This document shows, piece by piece, positions 1-6,621 of a stretch of DNA of 10,100 nucleotides (its first letter is position 1; every line of letters starts with the position of its first letter). Under the pieces are notes generated by a model, which was not told the DNA's origin, searched no databases, and saw only the letters and a list, made by a program, of their open reading frames with translations. The position numbers were made by a program, and so were the translations under genes. Source of the stretch: JAWOFN01 sp046497505 [NCBI: bacterium] (GTDB lineage Bacteria > Blakebacterota > Blakebacteria > Blakebacterales); the NCBI GenBank assembly GCA_046497505.1, contig JAWOFN010000071.1, positions 1 through 10,100 on the forward strand, in the 5' to 3' direction.

Positions 1-563
1 GACTGAGGCTGCTCTTCGATCCCAGCGACGAGGTGCATGTCCATCTGGGGCACGTTCCAGCGGACCCACAGGTGGTAGTCCAGCCTCACAGGGAAACCCT
101 GTCCCGGGGTAAGTACCAGGGTCTGGTCGGGAAGTCCCGGCGGATCGGACACGACATGTGATGCTCTGAGGTGGATGCCCCTCCGTCCGTCAAGACGCAC
201 GTTGAGCGTCTCCCCCGGTGCGATCGAGTAGGTCGCCCTGGGTGCCTCCGGTTGGAGAAGGGTGCGTCCTTCGACCTTCCCGGCCCCGATCTGGAGCGGT
301 CCCCTGATGTCCGTACGCATGAGGAACCGTCCCGAGGCATCAGCAAAAGCCGTGTCAACATGGCCGATCGTGTGGGCGCGCACCATCGCCCCCGCCAGCG
401 CGTTCCCGCGGTCGTCCACGACATGACCAGAGATCCACCGAGAGGGAGGCGTCTGTGCTGTCCCGCCCGATTGACCTTCCGCCGGGCACACCTCGACCGA
501 CAGGACCGCCAGCACAGAAAAATAGCCGACGAGGAACCTTCCCACGGCACGATCTGTGGTCAT
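1..563 (-). CDS. Exported carboxypeptidase-regulatory-like (Ig-like fold) protein, partial
   Basis: The frame starts at ATG 563-561 and stays open to the left edge, giving about 187 residues without a stop, so the C-terminus lies outside the window. The N-terminus has a short basic stretch and a hydrophobic segment (FLVGYFSVLAVLSVEV), consistent with a signal peptide. After a Ser/Pro/Thr-rich linker comes a segment beginning WISGHVVDDRGNALAGAMV and continuing to DASGRFLM. This is the typical pattern of CarboxypepD_reg-like domains (G-x-V-x-D-x-x-G-x-x-L-x-G-A-x-V ... T-D-x-x-G-x-F), small beta-sandwiches in exported or surface proteins. The ATG overlaps the stop of the upstream gene (ATGA) and has a strong GGAGG site, so the two are probably one operon and translationally coupled. 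The start and the first domain are clear. The role is not: it could be an adhesin-like, carbohydrate-linked or TonB-linked protein. Confidence 0.72.
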   Translation of the reverse strand, partial: MTTDRAVGRFLVGYFSVLAVLSVEVCPAEGQSGGTAQTPPSRWISGHVVDDRGNALAGAMVRAHTIGHVDTAFADASGRFLMRTDIRGPLQIGAGKVEGRTLLQPEAPRATYSIAPGETLNVRLDGRRGIHLRASHVVSDPPGLPDQTLVLTPGQGFPVRLDYHLWVRWNVPQMDMHLVAGIEEQPQ

Positions 564-2887
564 CACGGTCCTCCCCCGGACGAGCTGCTGCGCAGATTCC
601 GTACGCTCTCCTCGAGGTTCTTCAATCGGACCCAGGTGGTCTCGAATCCCGGGCGGAGCCGAAGGACGACCGCCCGTTCGGTACCCTGAAGACGAAGAAC
701 CGTCGCCTCCCCGATCGGGAGGTACTCGGTGTGGACCGCGGTACCCTGCGGATCCACCCAGACCACGGCGGGTCCCCCGCCGATCCCCCCCTCATCGTCC
801 GGGACCGAAGGGAGGACGATACCGAGGCGGCCGTCTGTGTCCCGTACCAGGTCGGAGGGGAGGTCACCTGTTCTCTGGAGAAGGGTCTCAGCGCGTTCGT
901 TCCCGAAGCGCAGATACCGAAGACGCCAGTCCGGCTGTGTGCCCTGTGCGGGAGGGTCGTACTCGATCCAGGCGACCGACCTGCCCGTGACGGAGCCCCG
1001 AAAGTGGATGATCCGGGAGGAGGTGCGGTGGAGTACATGACCGGAGGTGTCCTGCGGCGAGAGAGCGACGATCTCCTGATCTCCCGAACGGGAGCTCCGG
1101 ACCACACCGAGCAGGCTCCCGTCGGTGTTAGGGTGCGCTGCCAGCAGGGGGCGCTCGCTCTGGATGGCGAAGGGCGACCGCGCCTGCCGCCCGGGTTCGA
1201 CCTCGAGGATCCGGGGCGCACCCGGTGCGGACTCCTGGATGAGGATCGAACTCCCGTCCGAGGACCAGCTCAGCAGGTCCACCTCAGATCCGGTGGAGAA
1301 CTGCCACCGTTCCCGGTCCTGCCGGAGCGCATCGTAGAGGAAGAGGGCGGGACCGGACTCGGGCCATCCAGTGGGCAGATCGGGCACGAGGTAGGCCAGG
1401 AAACGGCCTTCGGGCGACCAGCGCATCTGCACGTCCGGTCCGGAGAGGAACTGCACGGTCTGTTCGGACCCGCCGCCTGTTTCCAGGTCGACGATCTCCA
1501 TGGTGTGGGTCCGGCTGCGGAGGGCCCAGAGCATGGTGCCCTCCCGGCTCTGGGCGAGGACCGGGAGCGGCCTGCTGAACGGCATGGCCTGTCCGAACTC
1601 CTCGCGGGCCCTGGCCTCGGCCCACCGCGAGATGTAGACCGCGGGGAGCCCCCAGAACGCATCCCGCAGCCAGATCGGCTCGGTGCCACGGTGTATGAGG
1701 CCGTGGGCCGAACGGTCAGAGACGAACCCGAAGGAGATCATGGGTTCATACCTCTGGAGCAGTATCTCATCGAAAGACCATACCGCCTCACCGTGAGGGG
1801 TCCCGGCGAAGTAGATGGCGGGGAAGGGAGGCTTATTGGAGTGGACGAAGACGCCGTCGAGCGGCTCGCTCCATGCCAGCATGTAGTCATGGGGCGAGGA
1901 GCCATAGACGGGAACTCGTTCTGCCGGCTCCTCGGTCGTCCCCAGTACGTCCCCATAATACTCTCGTGCTTGTTCGGCCCCGTCGAAGATGACCTGATCG
2001 CTCCCGGGACGCAGGACGCCGGAGAGGGCGGGTCCCCCATACATGTGATGCAGCACCTCGCTCTGCCATGTCCCTTCCTCCACGAGGACGATGTCCCACG
2101 CTCCATCCCCCTGTTCGGAGACCGAGAGGACGAGGGTGCCGTCGGAGGTGAGCTGCAGCGGGTGGACGGCTGCGTACTCCGGGTCCCAGCTCACGGTCGC
2201 GATCCCATCGCCGGTCACCGGTACGATATGAAGGTCCACGTTCCCTGCGCCGTCGTGCCAGGTATAGGCCAGGCGGGAACCGTCGGTATCGAACCGTCCG
2301 CCGATGGCGTGGGATCCCGGACCCGAAGGGAGCAGGCCGGCCTCGGTCGTGATCGGTCGGCTCTCCCCGGACCCGGCATCCCACAGGAGGAGATCGCCGC
2401 TGCGGGCATCGACATATGCGAGGAGCCGACCGTCCGGACTCACATCGGTGGCCAGCATCCACCAGGGAAGCTCGGCGAGCTCTTCGAAGGTCGGGATCAC
2501 ACCGAACGGGGGACGGACTGCCGCGGTGCCTTCATCCCCGGTCAGGGCGTTCAAGCGGTCCCGGGCGATGTCCACCAGCCGCCCGGCGTCCGGATATTCA
2601 TGCAGCAGGCGGCGATAGAGGATCTCGGCGTTCTGGGGCTCTCCCATGAGTTCTTCGCACCGGCCCGAGCGGAACATGGCCTCGGCGGCGAGCCTCCTGT
2701 GGTCGGGGAAGCGCCTCACGAGCTGGTCGTACAGGGAGATCGCCCGCTCCAGATCTCCCTGGATGGTCTCGGCGGTGACCGCCTGGTGGAAGAGGCGGGA
2801 CGCATCATCGGGACCCTGGGCACCGGCCGACGCAGGGAGGATGGTGAGGACCAGCAGCACTCCTGCCAGATAACGCACTTCACGCAT
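563..2887 (-). CDS. Exported TPR plus PD40 (WD40-like) beta-propeller protein
   Basis: 774 residues from the ATG at 2887. I chose this over the upstream in-frame ATG at 2965 because it places a clean signal peptide at the N-terminus: MREVRYLAGVLLVLTILPAS, probable cleavage after the AGA near residue 23. Residues about 28-115 form tetratricopeptide helices (GDLERAISLYDQLVRRFPD, then AEILYRRLLHEYPD), the pattern typical of TPR proteins that feed a propeller. From about residue 145 onward there are repeated PD40/TolB-like blades, recognisable by S-P-D-G-R-x-L-A-Y or variants: TDVSPDGRLLAYV near 148, FDTDGSRLAYTW near 199, WSPEGRFLAYL near 490, WSSDGSSILI near 541. The C-terminus is a low-complexity Ser/Gly tail. 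No catalytic motif is visible, so a periplasmic binding or scaffold role is inferred, not shown. It is the first gene of an overlapping pair with the downstream carboxypeptidase-regulatory-like protein. The ribosome binding site is weak. Confidence 0.8.
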   Translation of the reverse strand: MREVRYLAGVLLVLTILPASAGAQGPDDASRLFHQAVTAETIQGDLERAISLYDQLVRRFPDHRRLAAEAMFRSGRCEELMGEPQNAEILYRRLLHEYPDAGRLVDIARDRLNALTGDEGTAAVRPPFGVIPTFEELAELPWWMLATDVSPDGRLLAYVDARSGDLLLWDAGSGESRPITTEAGLLPSGPGSHAIGGRFDTDGSRLAYTWHDGAGNVDLHIVPVTGDGIATVSWDPEYAAVHPLQLTSDGTLVLSVSEQGDGAWDIVLVEEGTWQSEVLHHMYGGPALSGVLRPGSDQVIFDGAEQAREYYGDVLGTTEEPAERVPVYGSSPHDYMLAWSEPLDGVFVHSNKPPFPAIYFAGTPHGEAVWSFDEILLQRYEPMISFGFVSDRSAHGLIHRGTEPIWLRDAFWGLPAVYISRWAEARAREEFGQAMPFSRPLPVLAQSREGTMLWALRSRTHTMEIVDLETGGGSEQTVQFLSGPDVQMRWSPEGRFLAYLVPDLPTGWPESGPALFLYDALRQDRERWQFSTGSEVDLLSWSSDGSSILIQESAPGAPRILEVEPGRQARSPFAIQSERPLLAAHPNTDGSLLGVVRSSRSGDQEIVALSPQDTSGHVLHRTSSRIIHFRGSVTGRSVAWIEYDPPAQGTQPDWRLRYLRFGNERAETLLQRTGDLPSDLVRDTDGRLGIVLPSVPDDEGGIGGGPAVVWVDPQGTAVHTEYLPIGEATVLRLQGTERAVVLRLRPGFETTWVRLKNLEESVRNLRSSSSGGGP
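570..574 (-). promoter_or_regulatory. Ribosome binding site GGAGG that fixes the start of the left-edge gene
   Basis: Read on the minus strand, GGAGG lies six bases before the ATG at 563-561, inside the last codons of the upstream PD40 gene. It is a near-perfect Shine-Dalgarno with ideal spacing. It supports a start at 563 and coupling through the ATGA overlap. Confidence 0.7.
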
Positions 2888-3198
2888 AGCCTGGATCCGT
2901 GGTTGAGAATAGGCCCCATCCCCGATGAGGTGGATCGGCACCGGATGGGATTGGATTTGTAGCACATCGGGAGGGGATCACGGAAGGAGTTCTTCACCCG
3001 GGTGGAGGATACTCCCGCACCACGGGTCCGGCGCCCGGATCCATGTCAGGGAAACGTGATTGTTCATCCTGCCCGGACCGGCCCTAGTCTGGAACGGTCA
3101 TGCATCCTGCCCCGGCGCGCCCGGGGATGTCCCGGTGTCATCGCGGGAGTCGGGATCGCAGATCCAGACAGTGCGACTGGATGAACGGAGCTGAAGCT
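2888..3198. other. Divergent intergenic region, about 310 bp
   Basis: This stretch separates the minus-strand PD40 gene from the plus-strand TsaE-like gene. Open frames inside it are short and unlike any family I recognise. Apart from one possible plus-strand promoter (listed separately), I see only a poor minus-strand -10-like TACAAA around 2957-2962 with no matching -35. No hairpin, operator-like palindrome or riboswitch was evident. Confidence 0.5.
3060..3090 (+). promoter_or_regulatory. Possible sigma-70-type promoter for the TsaE-like gene
   Basis: TTGTTC at 3060-3065 and TAGTCT at 3085-3090 are spaced by 19 bases, longer than ideal, so this is a weak match. It lies about 110 bases before the chosen start. 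It resembles two other candidates in the window that have a -10 of the TACCCT type. Confidence 0.25.
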
Positions 3199-3672
3199 AT
3201 GGAACCTGAGGTGAAGAAGCGTATTTCGGGTCGGACCCGTCTCATGGAGGTGGGCAGGGAAGTGGGCGAGACGCTGAAGGCAGGCGATGTCGTGGCCCTG
3301 GTGGGACCGAAAGGTGTGGGCAAGACCGTCCTCGCCCGCGCCGTCATCGAGGCCCTCGATGTGAAGGAGTCGTTCGCGCCCTCAGCTTTTGTGACATGCC
3401 ACAGCTATCGGACCGGCAGGCTCCCGGTCCATCACTTGAACCTGGCCTATCTCGGAGGTCCCTACGAGTTCTGTTCCGCCGGGATGGACCAGTGGCTCGA
3501 TACGGACGGTGTGACCATCACCTCGAGCGATGCGCCGGGCCATGGCGGCCAGCATCGGGTTGTCTCCGGACCCGAACATGTCCAGCAGGTCCTGTCCGAG
3601 GTCTTCGGCCAGGTCGGGAGCCGCTGGGGTCTGCCGCGGGGATCCCCGGGTCCATGCCGCATCTGCCGGTAG
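3199..3672 (+). CDS. tsaE: Divergent TsaE-like P-loop ATPase, catalytic positions altered
   Basis: 157 residues, the usual length of TsaE, the ATPase that works with TsaB/TsaD in making the t6A37 modification of tRNAs reading ANN codons. The ATG at 3199 has GGAG eight bases upstream; an in-frame ATG at 3181 lacks this. Residues 20-43 read like TsaE: EVGETLKAGDVVALVGPKGVGKT, with a Walker A at 36-43. The Pro-Lys in GPKGVGKT replaces the usual Asp-Leu. The later family landmarks are degraded: the SPTF switch is PSAF, the H-x-D-L-Y-R-L metal/catalytic motif is HLNLAYL (Asp to Asn at residue 81), and the E-W after the D-G-V segment is missing (DGVTITSSDAPG). From about residue 108 to the end nothing resembles TsaE. 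It could be a degenerate paralogue, a decaying gene, or a TsaE N-terminal half joined to foreign sequence. Family assignment of residues 1-107 is fairly safe; activity is doubtful. Confidence 0.6.
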   Translation: MEPEVKKRISGRTRLMEVGREVGETLKAGDVVALVGPKGVGKTVLARAVIEALDVKESFAPSAFVTCHSYRTGRLPVHHLNLAYLGGPYEFCSAGMDQWLDTDGVTITSSDAPGHGGQHRVVSGPEHVQQVLSEVFGQVGSRWGLPRGSPGPCRICR

Positions 3673-3740
3673 AGCGGTGATTTGTTGGGCACAGGCGGTT
3701 AAGGGCGTTCGCCCGGGCGAGGTCGAGCATCCGGTCTTCG

Positions 3741-3769
3741 TTGCAATCCCGTCCCGGTTCCCATACCCT
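3741..3769 (+). promoter_or_regulatory. Candidate sigma-70-type promoter of the nitronate monooxygenase gene
   Basis: TTGCAA at 3741-3746 and TACCCT at 3764-3769 are separated by exactly 17 bases, about 40 bases before the start codon. It is the best-spaced promoter match in the window, although the -10 box is only half consensus. It implies this gene can be transcribed separately from the TsaE-like gene, which ends at 3672. Confidence 0.4.
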
Positions 3770-3808
3770 CCAGAGTCCTCAACATCCGCAATCACCGAAA
3801 GAAAAACG

Positions 3809-5296
3809 ATGACTTCAGCGGCGGCATTCCCGCTCGTCATACAAGGCGGTATGGGTATCGGCGTCTCCGACTGGCGCCTGGCCCGGTCTGTCTCCCTGCG
3901 GGGCCAGATGGGGGTGGTATCCGGGACCGTCCTCGACTCGCTCCTCGTGCGGCGCCTGCAGGACGGCGACGTCGACGGGCACCTGCGGCGGGCGATGGAG
4001 CGGTTCCCGATCCCCGAGGTGAGCGCCGAGGTCCTGAAGAAGTACTTCCGCCCGGAGGGTCGCGGAGAGGGCGAGTCCTACGCGCTGCTGTCGATGTACC
4101 GGCAGGCGGTGGACAAGCTCCGGGATCAGATCACGGTGCTGGCCAACTTCGTCGAAGTGCACCTCGCGAAGGAGGGACACGATGGCCTGGTGGGCATCAA
4201 CCTCCTCACCAAGGTCGAGATGCCTAACCTGGCCTCGCTGTACGGTGCCATGCTGGCGGGTGTGGACTACGTGCTCATGGGCGCCGGGATCCCCCGTGAG
4301 ATCCCCGGTGCGCTGGACGCCTTCGCCGAGGGAGACCCCGCGAGCATGCGGCTGCATGTCCAGGGCCTGGAGCGGGGCAGGAGCGAGAAGTTGACGTTCG
4401 ATCCCCGGGAGCACTGGGAGGGGGAGCCGCCGGAGCTGGAGCGGCCGAAGTTCCTTCCCATCATCTCATCCGACGCGCTGGCCCGGATGATGATCCGGAA
4501 GGCGAACGGCCGGGTGGACGGTTTCGTCGTCGAGCGTCCTGTGGCGGGGGGGCACAACGCTCCGCCCAGGGGCGACCTCGTGGAGAACGACCGGGGTGAG
4601 CCGATCTACGGCGAGCGGGACGAAGCGGACCTCGAGGTCATGCGTGGCCTGGGTCTGCCCTTCTGGGTCGCCGGCGGGGTCGGTTCGCCGGAGCATCTCC
4701 AGGAGGTCCGGGAGCAGGGGGCGGCCGGGATCCAGGTCGGCACGCTCTTCGCCTACACCGACGAGTCGGGCATCGACCGCGGATACAAGGACCGGGTGAT
4801 CGGGCAGGTCCTGGACGGGGAGATCGACGTCGTCACCGACGGGCGGGCCTCCCCCACGGGCTTCCCCTTCAAGGTCGTGCAGCTCGAGGGAACCAACTCC
4901 GAGCAGCAGGAATACGAGAAGCGTGAGCGGGTCTGCGACCTGGGCTACCTGAGGGAGCCCTACCAGGACGAGGGCGGGCACATCAGGTACCGGTGCGCGT
5001 CCGAGCCCGTGGACACGTATGTGAAGAAGGGCGGCAGGCGTGAGGACACGGTGGGCCGCAAGTGCCTCTGCAACGCCCTGATGGCAGATATCGGCCACGC
5101 CCAGGTCCGCGGGGAAGGCATCGCGGAACGGCCCATCCTCACCAGCGGGGACGATCTGAAGGACATCGGGCGTTTCCTGGACGGCCGGACCCGCTATACG
5201 GCCGATGATGTGCTGGACTACCTGCTCTCCTCGGTCGATGCGGAGGTCCCCTTCTCGGAGGACCATCTTCCGAAACTGGAACCGTCCGCCCGGTAG
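3809..5296 (+). CDS. Nitronate monooxygenase-family flavoprotein, long form with Cys-containing C-terminal extension
   Basis: 495 residues. The frame is open much further upstream (to 3530), but homology begins at MTSAAAFPLVIQGGMGIGVS, the typical FMN-binding N-terminus, so ATG 3809 is the start; its ribosome binding site is poor. The family comprises FMN-dependent TIM barrels that oxidise alkyl nitronates or act as enoyl reductase-like enzymes such as PfaD. Key parts: QGGMG near residue 12; VERPVAGGHNAPPRG at 241-255 with the expected catalytic His at 249; and the FMN-phosphate segment WVAGGVGSPEHLQEVREQGA then GIQVGTLFAYTDES at about 286-320. Residues about 370-450 extend past the barrel and carry Cys376, Cys396, Cys419 and Cys421 around DLGYLREPY, YRCASEPVDTY and GRKCLCNALMADIG. 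This extension is absent from short 320-350-residue class I enzymes. Whether the four Cys bind metal is inference. Substrate unknown. A strong hairpin follows the stop. Confidence 0.85.
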   Translation: MTSAAAFPLVIQGGMGIGVSDWRLARSVSLRGQMGVVSGTVLDSLLVRRLQDGDVDGHLRRAMERFPIPEVSAEVLKKYFRPEGRGEGESYALLSMYRQAVDKLRDQITVLANFVEVHLAKEGHDGLVGINLLTKVEMPNLASLYGAMLAGVDYVLMGAGIPREIPGALDAFAEGDPASMRLHVQGLERGRSEKLTFDPREHWEGEPPELERPKFLPIISSDALARMMIRKANGRVDGFVVERPVAGGHNAPPRGDLVENDRGEPIYGERDEADLEVMRGLGLPFWVAGGVGSPEHLQEVREQGAAGIQVGTLFAYTDESGIDRGYKDRVIGQVLDGEIDVVTDGRASPTGFPFKVVQLEGTNSEQQEYEKRERVCDLGYLREPYQDEGGHIRYRCASEPVDTYVKKGGRREDTVGRKCLCNALMADIGHAQVRGEGIAERPILTSGDDLKDIGRFLDGRTRYTADDVLDYLLSSVDAEVPFSEDHLPKLEPSAR

Positions 5297-5353
5297 ACCG
5301 GCCAGTGAACCCCTACAGGTTCCGAAGGCCGAGGGGGAGTCCCCCCTGCCTCC

Positions 5354-5393
5354 ACGAGATGCCCGCACGAGCAGTCATGTGCGGGCATCTCGT
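5354..5393 (+). terminator. Strong hairpin terminator after the nitronate monooxygenase gene
   Basis: A perfect 15-bp inverted repeat (left arm ACGAGATGCCCGCAC at 5354-5368, right arm at 5379-5393) encloses a 10-base loop. It begins 58 bases after the stop. There is no clean U-run after it (TCGTTGTC), so it may be an imperfect intrinsic terminator or a 3'-end stabilising hairpin. The position between two plus-strand genes, before a possible promoter, favours termination. Confidence 0.65.
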
Positions 5394-5410
5394 CGTTGTC
5401 AGGAGGCATG

Positions 5411-5440
5411 TTCACAAGCCACCCGCACCGGTGCTACCCT
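5411..5440 (+). promoter_or_regulatory. Candidate sigma-70-type promoter of the thioesterase gene
   Basis: TTCACA at 5411-5416 (five of six to consensus) and TACCCT at 5435-5440 are spaced by 18 bases, 18 bases downstream of the hairpin and about 100 bases before the start codon. The -10 hexamer is identical to that proposed upstream of the nitronate monooxygenase gene. Confidence 0.35.
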
Positions 5441-5543
5441 GGGAATCGAGGTGCCTGATGATCCGGCGTCCTCATGGCCTGTCGACTCGAAGGTCCTTCA
5501 TGTCCATCCGATCCGAGACCCGGCTTCCGCGCGGAGAACGCCC

Positions 5544-6074
5544 ATGACCGAACGTCCCCTCGCCTTCCAGGATCTCTACCCCGATGATGTCGCCCACTGT
5601 TACGGCTGCGGCCGGCTCAACGAGGAGGGGCACCGGATCAGGACCTTCTGGGAGGGGGATGAGACCGTGTCCCGGTTCACCCCCGGACCCCATCACACCG
5701 CCATCCCCGGCTATGTGTACGGCGGGCTCCTCGCCTCGCTCATCGACTGTCACGGTACCGGGACCGCGGCGGCGGCCGCCGCCCGGGCCCGGGGGATCCG
5801 CCTGGGGGAGGAGCCCCTTCCCGAGGGTGAGATGGCCCCCCGCTTCGTCACCGCCGCCCTGGAGGTGCGCTACCTCAAGCCCACCCCCCTGGGGCCGGAG
5901 CTGGTGATCCGCGGGGTCATCGAGGAGGTGGTGGAGGATCGGGACCCCTCGAAGGGGGTCCGGAAGGTCACCTCCCGGATCACCGTGGAGGCGGAGGGGG
6001 CGGTCACGGTCGAGGGTCGGGTGACGGCCGCGAGGATGCCGGGATCCCTGGCAGCGAAGGAAGTGGGGGAGTGA
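5544..6074 (+). CDS. Hotdog-fold thioesterase, PaaI-like
   Basis: 176 residues from ATG 5544, with GGAG seven bases upstream (5533-5536). The N-terminal HCYGCGRLNEEGHRI (residues 18-32, Cys19 and Cys22) matches the CxxCG-N-x-x-G-L opening of many PaaI-superfamily proteins. Then AIPGYVYGGLLASLIDCHG (54-71) is the hotdog helix signature, with Asp68 in the region where the family places its catalytic acid. The later LEVRYLKPTPLGPELVIRG is the conserved beta-strand segment. These enzymes hydrolyse acyl-CoA thioesters; the substrate here cannot be told. A poly-Ala run (residues 75-80, GC-rich codons) sits after the helix. The stop at 6074 abuts the degraded dehydrogenase remnant with no terminator between, which may mark a deletion edge. 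It probably has its own promoter after the hairpin. Confidence 0.8.
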   Translation: MTERPLAFQDLYPDDVAHCYGCGRLNEEGHRIRTFWEGDETVSRFTPGPHHTAIPGYVYGGLLASLIDCHGTGTAAAAAARARGIRLGEEPLPEGEMAPRFVTAALEVRYLKPTPLGPELVIRGVIEEVVEDRDPSKGVRKVTSRITVEAEGAVTVEGRVTAARMPGSLAAKEVGE

Positions 6075-6078
6075 GGAG

Positions 6079-6517
6079 CGGGCCCGGCACCGTCTGGGCC
6101 CGGACATCGAGACGGCCGAAGGGGACCTGACCGACCCGGATTCGGTACGGGAGGCGGTCCGGGGCTGCTCGGTGGTCTACCACGCGGGAGGTCTTCCCGA
6201 ACAGTGGCTTCCCGACAGCCGGACCTTCTTCCGGGTGAACCGGGATGGGACCTCGAACGTGCTGGAGGCGGTCCGGTCGCAGGGGGGCCGCCGGCTGGTC
6301 TACACCAGCACCATCGACGTCTTCGCAGCCGATCGGGGGGAGACCTTCGAAGAGCGGGAACTGGACGAGGGACCGAAGCCGACCCCCTACGAACAGAGCA
6401 AGCTGGAAGCGGACCGGCTGCCGGCTCCCCCCGACGCTCCCGCTCCCCGCGGCGAAGGCCGCGGCATGGATGATGGAAACACTCTCCCTGCTGACTCGCC
6501 GGCCTCCCATGCTGGCC
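6079..6517 (+). pseudogene. Remnant of an extended short-chain dehydrogenase/epimerase (NAD-binding), truncated and frameshifted
   Basis: In the frame of 6073, translation gives ETAEGDLTDPDSVREAV, VVYHAGG, FFRVNRDGTSNVLEA, RRLVYTSTIDVF and PYEQSKLEADRL. These follow the order of extended SDR proteins: the D-L-T-D after beta strand 3, V-x-H-x-A, V-N-x-x-G-T-x-N-x-L-E-A, the Ser/Thr of the active site, and the Y-x-x-x-K pair (YEQSK, 6388-6402). The N-terminal G-x-x-G-x-x-G Rossmann motif that should precede them is absent; a stop at 6022 and the thioesterase 3' end occupy its place. After KLEADRL (about 6420) the homology moves to the next frame, where LPAAKAAAWMMETLSLLTRR resembles the C-terminal helix of these enzymes. 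That skips roughly 100 family residues, so an internal deletion is implied. The longest ORF (GTG 6172-6621) is only a fragment. Loss of function is nearly certain if the sequence is correct. Confidence 0.6.
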
Positions 6518-6607
6518 CGGGGCCAGCAGCGGTTCCGGATCTCCCTGATGTCGGAGCACACCCGGGAAGACCTGGACCGTCTCCTGCAGGGGATCGGGGC
6601 GATCTGG
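6518..6607 (+). pseudogene. Possible C-terminal tail of a PLP-dependent 2-oxoamine synthase
   Basis: In the frame of 6437 the dehydrogenase remnant is followed by RGQQRFRISLMSEHTREDLD and a short Leu-rich helix. This looks like the last helix region of 8-amino-7-oxononanoate synthase, glycine C-acetyltransferase or serine palmitoyltransferase (R-x-R-I/F-S-x-x-x-x-H-T-x-E-D-I/L-D). Only about 30 residues remain; the PLP-lysine region and all earlier domains are missing. It follows the dehydrogenase helix in the same frame, so an original fused dehydrogenase-synthase, or a deletion joining two neighbours, are both possible. The match is by eye and short. Confidence 0.4.
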
Positions 6608-6621
6608 GGGGGCGGAGCTGA

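Noticed and set aside
86-550. Minus-strand frame of 154 codons at the left end
   Set aside because: It is out of frame with the carboxypeptidase-regulatory-like gene, which has the signal peptide, domain pattern and ribosome binding site.
455-2962. Long plus-strand open frame of over 800 codons
   Set aside because: It is the antisense shadow of the PD40-propeller gene. Its translation is Gly/Pro/Arg-rich with no domain pattern, whereas the minus strand shows a signal peptide, TPR and PD40 blades.
3673-3808. Possible small RNA or tRNA-like sequence between the TsaE-like and nitronate monooxygenase genes
   Set aside because: No cloverleaf or strong hairpin could be drawn; the region is accounted for by a candidate promoter and short leader.
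4466-5368. Minus-strand frame of about 300 codons opposite the nitronate monooxygenase gene
   Set aside because: The plus strand carries clear FMN-enzyme motifs; this is a GC-driven mirror frame.
5767-5780. GC-only palindrome in the thioesterase gene
   Set aside because: It is explained by a run of alanine codons in the coding frame.
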